Below are positions 1-6,859 of a stretch of 8,202 bases of DNA, one piece after another; the first letter of the stretch is position 1, and every line of letters begins with the position of its first letter. The stretch lies in NCBI GenBank assembly GCA_903931645.1, contig CAIZDF010000681.1, positions 1 through 8,202 on the forward strand, read 5' to 3'. The DNA comes from an uncultured Tolumonas sp. (GTDB lineage Bacteria > Pseudomonadota > Gammaproteobacteria > Enterobacterales > Aeromonadaceae). Position numbers and translations under genes: made by a program. Below the pieces are notes generated by a model that was not told where the DNA came from, did not search any database, and worked only from the letters and a program-made list of their open reading frames with translations.

Positions 1-47
1 GCGAACAAAAACTGAGCACTCATGCTCTCACCCTGCACCCTACCCCC
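1..47 (-). other. Probable frameshift site and continued carbamoyltransferase reading frame
   Basis: Minus-strand codons CTG GGG GTA GGG (49-38) are followed in the present frame by TGC AGG GTG AGA GCA TGA. If the GGG at 40-38 had one more G, the reading would go on as T-L-G-V-G-V-Q-G-E-S-M and stay open through SAQFLF to base 1. That matches the usual family stretch after the DG-x-GE motif (T-x-L-G-x-G-x-G followed by a Met or hydrophobic residue). The site lies in G-runs (GGGGG at 47-43, GGG at 40-38), where both real slippage mutations and sequencing errors are common. Confidence 0.6.
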
Positions 48-667
48 AGGGTAACCGTATCATGTTCACCGTAACCATCAATCGTCATAATGGCAGACTC
101 TGAATAACCAGAGCAGAAGAAAGCGCTTGCCGCATGACAGGCATGATGTGCCACTGGAATCACTTGGCATTGAGGAAACATAGCCGTAATATTTGTAAGT
201 GTTTGTTGCGTATAAAGATAACGATTCAGAGACCACTTTATATATCGAAGCAGATCTTTTGATATATCTTTATGAATACCTAGGCGAATAATTAATTCTT
301 GCAGATAATTAAGCGGGTACATATCTTGCCGACATACCCGTATTTCAGGCAATACAGCCAAAATACTATCTTTAAGCAGGACGGACTGTTCACGAACACA
401 ACAGCTGTCAATATAGCTGAATAACTTATCGGTTACATACAATTCGGGGTCATGATTTAATGCTATGTATTTTAAATCACCAAGTGCGTGATGCTTTATC
501 AAATCGATAATTTTATTGATAGACATAACAGGGAAAGCCCCGTCATGCTTTATATTTGAAAAACGCTCCTCGGTTAAGCAATACAGAACGTCACCGTCCA
601 TATTGACCAGCGACACAGCTGAATCATGCCCAAAATAATTAATACCAAGAACAAGTTCTTTCATCAT
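20..667 (-). CDS. Carbamoyltransferase (NodU/CmcH/TobZ family), N-terminal part, apparently frameshifted near the window edge
   Basis: Family members use carbamoyl phosphate and ATP to O-carbamoylate a sugar or antibiotic, through a Kae1-like N-terminal domain that makes carbamoyladenylate and a C-terminal transfer domain; they usually run to about 550-600 residues. Only 215 codons are read here before TGA at 22-20. The visible part is clearly this family: GHDSAVSL (13-20), EERFSNIKHDGAFP (33-46), HHACHAASAF (174-183) and MTIDGYGE (194-201). H174, H178 and D197 have the spacing of the TobZ metal ligands as I recall them (H114, H118, D137). The last residues (GVGCRVRA) do not fit the family, while a neighbouring frame stays open to base 1 and does fit, so one base has probably been lost. 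AGGGGA (678-673) is five bases from the first ATG and eight from the second (666-664), which may be the true start. AT-rich, like the other genes of the lower-GC block. Confidence 0.85.
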   Translation of the reverse strand: MMKELVLGINYFGHDSAVSLVNMDGDVLYCLTEERFSNIKHDGAFPVMSINKIIDLIKHHALGDLKYIALNHDPELYVTDKLFSYIDSCCVREQSVLLKDSILAVLPEIRVCRQDMYPLNYLQELIIRLGIHKDISKDLLRYIKWSLNRYLYTQQTLTNITAMFPQCQVIPVAHHACHAASAFFCSGYSESAIMTIDGYGEHDTVTLGVGCRVRA

Positions 668-716
668 TATAGTCCCCTGATAACATGGGTTTTATTTATG
701 CCAGATCGCTGGGAGT

Positions 717-747
717 AAAAACGGTGCATCGGAATTCACGATGCACC
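717..747 (-). terminator. Rho-independent terminator after the FkbM-like gene
   Basis: Read on the minus strand, a perfect 9-bp stem (GGTGCATCG at 747-739, CGATGCACC at 731-723) with a 7-base loop (738-732) is followed by G and then five T (721-717). It begins 18 bases after the TAA of the FkbM-like gene. The plus strand has no T-run directly after the stem, so it acts in one direction. It separates the carbamoyltransferase gene from the upstream operon. Confidence 0.82.
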
Positions 748-765
748 AGTGTTCCTTTTCGACGA

Positions 766-1950
766 TTACAGAATAACGCCCATTCGCGGGTCTGGTACGT
801 GGCCACACATCATCCGGTAGCCATCTGTGAGGAAATATCTTGGGGGGTGGTAATATTCCAGCAGATCATCGGTTACCAAGAATTGTTCATCGATTTTATC
901 TTTTCTTACAAAGATAGCATTGGTACCATTAAGATTACAGCCAACCAGTTGGTAATTCTTCTTGGCGCCCAATTCAGCCAGTGCGGCTAGGCTTGCTCCC
1001 TGATAGTCCGTCAAATTCCAGATGTGATTTTTATCATATTCAATTGACCACTTCATGGGCGGCGGAAATTTAGCGTTATATTCAATCACAACAACCCAAG
1101 GTTGCACCACATCAATATTTTCCCAGACATAATAATCATTGCCATCGATATCGACACATAACATACCAAGTTCCCCAGTGAAATGAGCGCCAATCAACTG
1201 GTTGATATTATCTTTATCGATGAACTGATGTTCAAAATGCAGTTGTCTTTCCGCTATTTGTTTAGCAAACCGCTTTTTTATCAAGGTGGCATTGGCATTG
1301 CTGCCTTCAATCCATAAACCTTGCCAGCCCTGTTTTAACAGTAATAATGAATTATTTTCAAGACCGTCACCAACGCCGAATTCGACAAAAGAACGAGGCA
1401 AGTCAGCCCCCAGTCTACGGAATACCTCAGCCAACATCCCATCTTCATCGTGCTGTGAATAACATTTATACCCAAAAGGCTCGAGGCGTCGTTTATCTTT
1501 GTATTTTTCATCAGCTAACAGCGCACGAATCTCTGATGCGCAGAGCAAGGCATTGACTTTATCAATATAAGTTGATGTTCTATCTTCTTTGCCAACTTCA
1601 AAGCCTTCGGATAGATCAATTAACTTTACATTTTTTGCTAAACACTCAGCGAAAAAATCACTCATGATTTCATTATGAAATGAGAGCGAGCAGATCAAAA
1701 TATATTCCGGCTCTGCTTGAAAAATGGAATCGCGGCTATATGTGGTGATATTGAGTCCGGCATCAAAACCATCACCGCATGATTTGTCCGAAATACCGAT
1801 TAAATTACAGCCTTTAAATACGTTCTTTTGTATCAACTCCTTCGTCATTGCTCCAGCTGGATACAACAGCACGCGGCTTTGCGAACGAATGAGCTCGGGT
1901 AATAAGCTGAATATTTTTTTGTATACGCAATCATGAATAAAGGATGTCAT
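766..1950 (-). CDS. FkbM-like SAM-dependent methyltransferase with N-terminal Rossmann-like domain
   Basis: The 394-residue product has a Rossmann-like domain at 24-116 (VLLYPAGAM at 27-35, D55, YILICSLSFHNEI at 83-95) followed by a methyltransferase-fold region at about 160-350. The latter shows SQHDEDGM (165-172), the glycine-rich SAM-binding strand FVEFGVGDGLENNS (188-201), GLWIEGS (211-217) ending strand 2, CVDIDGNDYYVW (265-276), VVIEYN (287-292) and NGTNAIFVRKD (341-351). These blocks fit a broad FkbM/Methyltransf_21-like group common in polysaccharide clusters, where such enzymes O-methylate sugars; methylation here is inferred. GGAG (1959-1956) sits five bases before the ATG, and only 12 bases separate it from the GT9 stop. 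A terminator begins 18 bases after its TAA, so it is probably the last gene of the main transcript. Confidence 0.82.
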   Translation of the reverse strand: MTSFIHDCVYKKIFSLLPELIRSQSRVLLYPAGAMTKELIQKNVFKGCNLIGISDKSCGDGFDAGLNITTYSRDSIFQAEPEYILICSLSFHNEIMSDFFAECLAKNVKLIDLSEGFEVGKEDRTSTYIDKVNALLCASEIRALLADEKYKDKRRLEPFGYKCYSQHDEDGMLAEVFRRLGADLPRSFVEFGVGDGLENNSLLLLKQGWQGLWIEGSNANATLIKKRFAKQIAERQLHFEHQFIDKDNINQLIGAHFTGELGMLCVDIDGNDYYVWENIDVVQPWVVVIEYNAKFPPPMKWSIEYDKNHIWNLTDYQGASLAALAELGAKKNYQLVGCNLNGTNAIFVRKDKIDEQFLVTDDLLEYYHPPRYFLTDGYRMMCGHVPDPRMGVIL

Positions 1951-1962
1951 TTCAACTCCAAA

Positions 1963-3228
1963 TTATTTTGTCTCTAGCAGGTTATGCATTTCACGAATCA
2001 GCTCATCGCCAACGTGCTTCTGGGCAGCAAAAATACGTTTATGTTGCCAATCTGGATAATCCAGATGCCAATTTTCGCCATCATTTGGAATCCAAACTAC
2101 GGTTTTTACACCATAGCCGGCAGCGATATGTGCACTAGCTGAGCGTGGGGTCAGAACTAAGGCGGCATGGCGGATGAGTTTGAGCATATTCATTTCATCA
2201 CCGATATATGAGGCATTCGCCCCGGCAGTAATCAGTTCCTGATTGAAACGTTGCTTATCTTCGTCGGAGATATTATCCGTGGTGTTATTGGTAATATAAT
2301 TTCCGGTTAAAACGACAGGTAAAGGCGAGTCCTGAATAACTCGTTTTATATCATTTAACGAGAGATTGGGTTTAGCCCAATTGGCCGTGGGTTGTAATGC
2401 AACATAGCTGCCTGGCGTTAATCCCGCACAGGGAGCGACTGCAGGCAACTCGAGTCCCGGATTAGAATCAAAATTAATGCCTAACCCAAGGTAATAACAA
2501 CCTAAATAATTTGCTGCTGGCGATGAGTCTTTTTCCCTATGAAACAGAGCATAATTCTCTGGCAACGGATAGGCTCCCGTGCCCAACTTCACGAGATCAT
2601 CACCATAGGCAGTAACAATATTCGGCAAGGTATTGTAATAGACAGATAGGTTCGGATTGCGGCGCGCAAATTCGCGTGCCGCGCTCAGCGCGCATAATTT
2701 ATCACCGAGCCCCCAACCTGTTTCTATTATAATTTCGACCGCCATTGTATCTGCATCGGTAATCGTCGCCGGGACATCAACACAACCTGGTCGTAATTGG
2801 CTTATTTTTCTGCAATCCAGAAATTCAGCTAATTCCTGCCTGAATGTGGCATGCTCGTAACCTGCGCAAAGATCAACTAGCTCGAAATTTAACTCTTCTG
2901 CTGTTGCACGCAGAGAGGCCACAATTTCATTGTGGTAACGTGTATTGGCAACCACCACAACATCCGGTTTCAATTCGGCTAAGGAATCATAGCTATAAGC
3001 AAAAAGGCCATTGCCTGTTTTGCCGATTTTTTTGCTATTTCTATCCAGGGCCCCAAGTACATTGAAATGGCGGAAATAACCACGATAAACCAGATTAAAT
3101 ACCAGCTCACAATGTGGAGCAAATACAATACACTTGCCCTGATGTTTCAATGGCTCTATATACTTCTGGTAGTTTTCAAACACCACAGAGGGAATTGGTG
3201 CAAGATAGCTCTGCATAAAAAAAGGCAC
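1963..3228 (-). CDS. GT9 (heptosyltransferase-like) glycosyltransferase with N-terminal Rossmann-like domain
   Basis: The 421-residue product has two parts. Residues 30-124 form a Rossmann-like domain (IVFAPHCELVF at 34-44, D62, PDVVVVANTRYHNEI at 88-102) shared with the neighbouring proteins. Residues 160-421 resemble GT9 glycosyltransferases such as WaaC/WaaF: the N-terminal loop GWGLGDKL (171-178, with D176 in the place of the proposed catalytic base), YVALQPTANWAKP (275-287) opening the donor-binding half, and LVLTPRSASAHIAAGYGV (357-374) in place of the family's D-[ST]-G-x-x-H-x-[AT]-A block. The Asp and Gly of that block are replaced by R362 and A364, so donor or activity may differ. 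It would act at the inner face of the membrane, transferring a sugar; donor and acceptor are unknown. The extra N-terminal domain explains a length above the usual ~350. Confidence 0.82.
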   Translation of the reverse strand: MPFFMQSYLAPIPSVVFENYQKYIEPLKHQGKCIVFAPHCELVFNLVYRGYFRHFNVLGALDRNSKKIGKTGNGLFAYSYDSLAELKPDVVVVANTRYHNEIVASLRATAEELNFELVDLCAGYEHATFRQELAEFLDCRKISQLRPGCVDVPATITDADTMAVEIIIETGWGLGDKLCALSAAREFARRNPNLSVYYNTLPNIVTAYGDDLVKLGTGAYPLPENYALFHREKDSSPAANYLGCYYLGLGINFDSNPGLELPAVAPCAGLTPGSYVALQPTANWAKPNLSLNDIKRVIQDSPLPVVLTGNYITNNTTDNISDEDKQRFNQELITAGANASYIGDEMNMLKLIRHAALVLTPRSASAHIAAGYGVKTVVWIPNDGENWHLDYPDWQHKRIFAAQKHVGDELIREMHNLLETK

Positions 3229-3240
3229 TAAAGAACTCCT
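3226..3240 (-). promoter_or_regulatory. Ribosome binding site that selects a GTG start for the GT9 gene
   Basis: AGGAG at 3240-3236 stands seven bases before the GTG at 3228-3226. The first in-frame ATG (3216-3214) would be 19 bases from this site and has none of its own nearby, so the GTG start is preferred. Confidence 0.7.
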
Positions 3241-3254
3241 GCTGCCATACCAAA

Positions 3255-4451
3255 TTATAAAAACTCACCGAGCACTACTATCTCAACATTATTCTCACGC
3301 CAATGCTTCTGTTGAAAGTAGATTTCAGTGCTGTAGGCCGGCGAGAAGATAAGAATCGCGTCCGGCTTGATCCCTTCAATTTCTGAGTACGGGAGGACAG
3401 GAATATTCACCGGCGGTACTTTTCCTTCCGGATTGATATCGCAGAAAGCCATTACGTTCAGGTTGCGTAATTGTGTTTTCTCATACAGGTCAAACATGGC
3501 CTTACTAGCTGCAGCAAGCACAACCTTTTTACCTTCTTTAATCCAGCGTAAAGCATGGGCATTGACCTGCTCTCGCAGCCCCATGATATTATCACTGATT
3601 GGTCCAGTGCATTTATCACACAGTGTCAAGACACCCGCTTCACCCTTATATAATTGTTGCTGCATCTTTTTGTGGCGTTCGCCCTGCCAAATGTCAGCCA
3701 ATGTTTCATCGCGCACATCACCAATAATCTGTTCGCCGTCAGCATCCCAGCAGCAAGGCACGCATTCGCCTGTCCATAACACACAAAATTCGGAACGGAT
3801 TTTGAAACAAGTGCGTTTGTTATGGAATTCATCATCCAGCGCAACGACAGTAATATCGCCGCCTTTAGGGTGTTTGTCCGTGCGTTTTTCTATAAAACGA
3901 ACATTATCATGCTGACCAAAGTGATCTATCATATTGGTCAGATCTTCATCCATATTATGCGCAGTACGTAAAAACTGTATTGTTATCGTGGTATCTGAAT
4001 TTCTGCGATCGCGCTCGGCAATGAATTTTTCAATATTATGTTTCACTTTTTCAAAGTGATTATTATTTCTTATTTTCTTGTAAGCTACCGGATCCATGGT
4101 ATCGATGCAGCACAGTACATTGCCACCATATTCCAGCAACATATCAATCTTGTCGTCATTCAATAAAATAGCATTCGTAGAAACATTCCCTGGACCATAG
4201 CCATGAGCCTTAAAATATCGCAATGCTTCGCGCAATTTAGGATAAATCAAGGTGTCACCAAAGTGATGCAGCCAGTGGATCGGCATTTGATATTCACGGG
4301 ATTGATCGACAATTTTTTTGAAAAGTTCCAGGTCCATATGCCCGATCGGCCGTTTCAGGCCGGCTGACCGTGCACACATGGTGCAATCGATATTGCAGTA
4401 ATTAGTCAGCTCAACCTGAAATAACCCTGGTGCCTTAATTGCGTCTGCCAT
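3255..4451 (-). CDS. Radical SAM/SPASM protein with C-terminal Rossmann-like domain
   Basis: The 398-residue product has the radical SAM cluster motif C19-x3-C23-x2-C26 (CNIDCTMC), which would bind a [4Fe-4S] cluster and cleave S-adenosylmethionine to the 5'-deoxyadenosyl radical. The usual GGEP-like strand appears as HHFGDTL (62-68). A SPASM-type region has C215, C223, C230, C233 and C234 (GECVPCCWD), then GDVRDETLADIWQG (244-257) and C278-x2-C281, enough ligands for an auxiliary cluster. Residues 306-398 form a separate Rossmann-like domain with D338 and PAYSTEI (371-377), also present in the neighbouring proteins. The ATG has AAGAGGAG five bases upstream. No precursor-peptide gene is nearby, so peptide modification is unlikely. 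A radical step on a sugar or lipid-linked glycan is inferred from the setting only; the reaction is unknown. GC content is lower than in glf. Confidence 0.9.
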   Translation of the reverse strand: MADAIKAPGLFQVELTNYCNIDCTMCARSAGLKRPIGHMDLELFKKIVDQSREYQMPIHWLHHFGDTLIYPKLREALRYFKAHGYGPGNVSTNAILLNDDKIDMLLEYGGNVLCCIDTMDPVAYKKIRNNNHFEKVKHNIEKFIAERDRRNSDTTITIQFLRTAHNMDEDLTNMIDHFGQHDNVRFIEKRTDKHPKGGDITVVALDDEFHNKRTCFKIRSEFCVLWTGECVPCCWDADGEQIIGDVRDETLADIWQGERHKKMQQQLYKGEAGVLTLCDKCTGPISDNIMGLREQVNAHALRWIKEGKKVVLAAASKAMFDLYEKTQLRNLNVMAFCDINPEGKVPPVNIPVLPYSEIEGIKPDAILIFSPAYSTEIYFQQKHWRENNVEIVVLGEFL

Positions 4452-4507
4452 TTTAACTCCTCTTAGCTCACCACCAACACAGGGTCGTGACGCTATAACA
4501 ATGTGTC

Positions 4508-4537
4508 ATTATGAACCCGAAGACATCACTATTTCAG
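4508..4537 (-). promoter_or_regulatory. Weak sigma70-like promoter candidate before the radical SAM gene
   Basis: On the minus strand, CTGAAA (4537-4532, four of six matches to TTGACA) stands 18 bp before CATAAT (4513-4508, five of six matches to TATAAT). It would start a transcript near 4500 with a leader of about 50 bases before the radical SAM ATG at 4451. Such matches occur by chance in AT-rich DNA, so this is only a candidate for an internal promoter. Confidence 0.25.
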
Positions 4538-4544
4538 TTCATAA
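4509..4544. repeat. 8-bp perfect inverted repeat with 20-bp spacer
   Basis: TTATGAAC at 4509-4516 is the exact reverse complement of GTTCATAA at 4537-4544. No U-run follows on either strand, so it is not a terminator. The centre-to-centre distance of 28 bp and the position overlapping both boxes of the promoter candidate would suit a protein-binding operator, but an 8-bp repeat in AT-rich DNA could also be chance. Confidence 0.4.
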
Positions 4545-4580
4545 ATTCAGTTACTTTGCTTGAATAAAACACCGATATTA

Positions 4581-6854
4581 CTATCTAAAGACAATAATAC
4601 GCGTGTGCGCTGCTTTATCTTCATAACACTGCCGAATCTCGGCACTTATTTCGCTAGCAAAAGCCCGTGAGGCGATAGTAAAACACGCCACATTCCGCTT
4701 TTTGGCCTCTGCCAACGTGATTACCTCATGCTCACCTAATTGAATACAACTGCTTAACGCACGCCGATCAATCACACAACTAATGGCAATCCCATGCGCC
4801 GTAAGGTACTCATACACTTTCAATCCCAATTCACCCGCGCCATATAAGGCGGTTTGGGTAATACCTAACTGTTGTAATTTTTGCAGTAACAACGGGGCAA
4901 CTTTTTCATCATCCAGATAGGCTGCCAGTTCACCGCACAGCTGTAACTGGTCAGGAAACGCCAAAGCCACCAATCCAGGATACCAGGCCACACAGCGCAG
5001 AATCGGATCCGAACCATCCAGTGACAACTGATAGGCCTGTTCACCACTGTGAACACGCGCTTTAAGCGCCAGCACAGCACGATTAGGCAACAGCGGCTGG
5101 CTACGCCCCGGTGCCATCGGCAGCGGTAAATCGGCCAGCAGCCGGGTTTCGTGCCACATAGGATAGAAAATCAGGCGATAGAGCATCGCCACCAAGTAGT
5201 GACGCTCGGCAAGTGACGGTCCCTCAGCCATCCAACCAGCGGCTGACGCCCGCGCTCCCCACGCCAACAGGGTATGAATAAACACCTCGCGCGATGGCTG
5301 GTCGCGGATCGCTTCCTCGGATTGTGCCACCGACAGGGGCACGATCTGGCCATTCGTCGCCAGCTGGTAGCCCCGGGTCGAGCAGAGCGGACCATTGAGC
5401 AGGATCTCGCTCACTTCCGGATAGGCAGCCAGTTGAGATGCCCATGCTTTGCATGCCGCAGGCTGAAATACCTGCAGTTTTTGGCTCAGCGCCACGCGGC
5501 TCGCACGCTGACTGGCATAGAACATGAGGTAGGTAACTGCATTCAGACCCGCCAACTGATGGAGATTTTGCAGCAGGCTGCCACCACATCCCCAATCGAG
5601 AATGGCGATCTCGGGTGTGTTTGTTACTCCCTGTTGTACAAGGTATTGCAGCAACCACTGCCGTTGCTGCTGCAAATGGGTAAGGATCTGAGGCTGGACG
5701 CTTTCCAGCCAGTTCAGCACCTCACGCCAGCATGGCGTTTGAACCAGCTCCGACAAGGTGCAATGCTGCTGAAGTTCCCAGTTCGTCGGGCACGCCAGTC
5801 CCAGATCCTCCAGCAATTCGGCCAGTGTATAGCCACGGCGCTGACAGAGCTGATGCAACAAATCCAGCGACCAGTCACGACTGGGTAGAAAGCTGGAGCG
5901 ACGAGAAACCGCCAGCGTTCTCACGGTCAACGAGTGTCCAGGAATTTGCTGCACTAGACGAGCGATGACATCGCCTTCACGCAATAGGCAGAACAGCGTA
6001 GTGATTCCCTGTTGCTGACACCGCGCGATAATCCAGCGCGCAAATGCGTAGAGAACCGGCGCGTAGACACGACCGGCTAGTCCAGCACTGGCCGAGCCAT
6101 CACACAGCCAGCGCCATTGCCGCCGCAACCGCTCCAAGCCAGGAATGGCTAGGGGATACAGACGCTGCTCGTACTTGAATTGCGCCAAGTAATCATCCCC
6201 TAAGCCGACATGACAAGCGCTTAGTCCGGAGGCCTTTGCCATCTGCAGGTCGGTGATCTTGTCATCCCCAATGTGCAATACCGTTGCGGGCTGCCAGAGC
6301 TGCTCAGCCAGCAGACGCTGATACAGGCGGCCATCCTGTTTACTCGCCAGATATTCGCCGGAAACATAGATCTTATGCAGCAACAGCTGTGGTGCCTTAG
6401 CACGGAAGAAACACTGCAACAGGCTGGCGGGCAGATACATATCCGAGAGCAACACAATCGGTAAGCCGTGTTGTTGCTGGCTGACAAGCCAATCGACCAG
6501 AACAGAATTAAGCCACCAGTTGTCATATTCCAGCTGCTGCTCCAGCTCCGCCAACTGCGCCCCCGGCACGCTAGGCCAGCAAGTATAGATCTGCTCTAGC
6601 TGGACCTCACGGTGACCTTCACGCTGCATCATGTACCGCCGTGCCGTCGCTTCTGCCTCTTTCCGATATTCGACAAAAGCGTCAGGATCATCATTGCACA
6701 GCAGCCCGGATTGGTAAGCCTGCGCGGCCAGCTGCCGCCAGAGTTGTTCTATGGTTCCGGCGTGACGGAAGATTAAGGTATCAAAAATATCGCATGAAAT
6801 GGCACGGATCGACTGTGCCTGCAGCGCCCCATTCAATTCAGATAGATAATTCAT
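4581..6854 (-). CDS. Large HAD-superfamily protein (COG5610 type) with C-terminal Rossmann-like domain
   Basis: This 757-residue, probably cytoplasmic protein has three parts. (1) A HAD fold at about 17-225: motif I CDIFDTL (21-27, nucleophile D22), motif II LLSDMYLP (135-142, S137), motif III K172, and motif IV HIGDDKITD (194-202). The residue two after D22 is F24, where typical HAD phosphatases have Asp, so phosphatase activity should not be assumed. (2) A middle region (about 260-640) with FCLLREGD (288-295) and LDWGCGGSLLQNL (419-431), which resemble conserved blocks I recall from similar proteins in glycan clusters; its function is unknown. (3) A Rossmann-like domain (665-757) with YGAGELG (671-677), D696 and AFASEI (731-736). 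It starts five bases after the glf stop, with a GAGGG ribosome site. The coding DNA for domain 3 is about 45% GC against about 58% just before it. Family assignment is good; the substrate is unknown. Confidence 0.85.
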   Translation of the reverse strand: MNYLSELNGALQAQSIRAISCDIFDTLIFRHAGTIEQLWRQLAAQAYQSGLLCNDDPDAFVEYRKEAEATARRYMMQREGHREVQLEQIYTCWPSVPGAQLAELEQQLEYDNWWLNSVLVDWLVSQQQHGLPIVLLSDMYLPASLLQCFFRAKAPQLLLHKIYVSGEYLASKQDGRLYQRLLAEQLWQPATVLHIGDDKITDLQMAKASGLSACHVGLGDDYLAQFKYEQRLYPLAIPGLERLRRQWRWLCDGSASAGLAGRVYAPVLYAFARWIIARCQQQGITTLFCLLREGDVIARLVQQIPGHSLTVRTLAVSRRSSFLPSRDWSLDLLHQLCQRRGYTLAELLEDLGLACPTNWELQQHCTLSELVQTPCWREVLNWLESVQPQILTHLQQQRQWLLQYLVQQGVTNTPEIAILDWGCGGSLLQNLHQLAGLNAVTYLMFYASQRASRVALSQKLQVFQPAACKAWASQLAAYPEVSEILLNGPLCSTRGYQLATNGQIVPLSVAQSEEAIRDQPSREVFIHTLLAWGARASAAGWMAEGPSLAERHYLVAMLYRLIFYPMWHETRLLADLPLPMAPGRSQPLLPNRAVLALKARVHSGEQAYQLSLDGSDPILRCVAWYPGLVALAFPDQLQLCGELAAYLDDEKVAPLLLQKLQQLGITQTALYGAGELGLKVYEYLTAHGIAISCVIDRRALSSCIQLGEHEVITLAEAKKRNVACFTIASRAFASEISAEIRQCYEDKAAHTRIIVFR

Positions 6855-6859
6855 TACGC

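Larger units (their letters stand above)
4452..4580 (-). other. 129-bp AT-rich intergenic gap between the HAD and radical SAM genes
   Basis: This is the longest non-coding stretch in the window; neighbouring gene gaps downstream are 26 and 12 bp. It holds an inverted repeat, a weak promoter candidate on the minus strand (both listed separately) and the ribosome site AAGAGGAG (4464-4457), five bases before the radical SAM ATG. I see no small ORF with a ribosome site, no tRNA-like fold and no T-tract terminator in it. It lies shortly after the drop in GC content, and could be a junction between two separately acquired parts of the operon. Confidence 0.7.

Noticed and set aside
685..990. 101-codon plus-strand frame beginning in the gap before the FkbM-like gene
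   Set aside because: It runs through the terminator hairpin and antisense to the FkbM-like gene; no convincing ribosome site and no recognisable protein.
3367..3915. 182-codon open frame on the plus strand
   Set aside because: It is antisense to the radical SAM gene, whose cysteine motifs and domains are intact; the plus-strand product has no family features.
5224..5658. 144-codon minus-strand frame overlapping the HAD gene
   Set aside because: It is an alternate frame of the same DNA; the HAD reading frame is continuous through it and carries the conserved blocks.
5274..5888. 204-codon open frame on the plus strand
   Set aside because: It lies wholly inside the HAD gene on the opposite strand, has low-complexity shadow-like composition and no recognisable domain.
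6625..6642. GGCGGTAC on the minus strand, resembling the start of an ops (RfaH) element
   Set aside because: It matches only part of the element, and lies deep inside the HAD coding sequence rather than in an operon leader.
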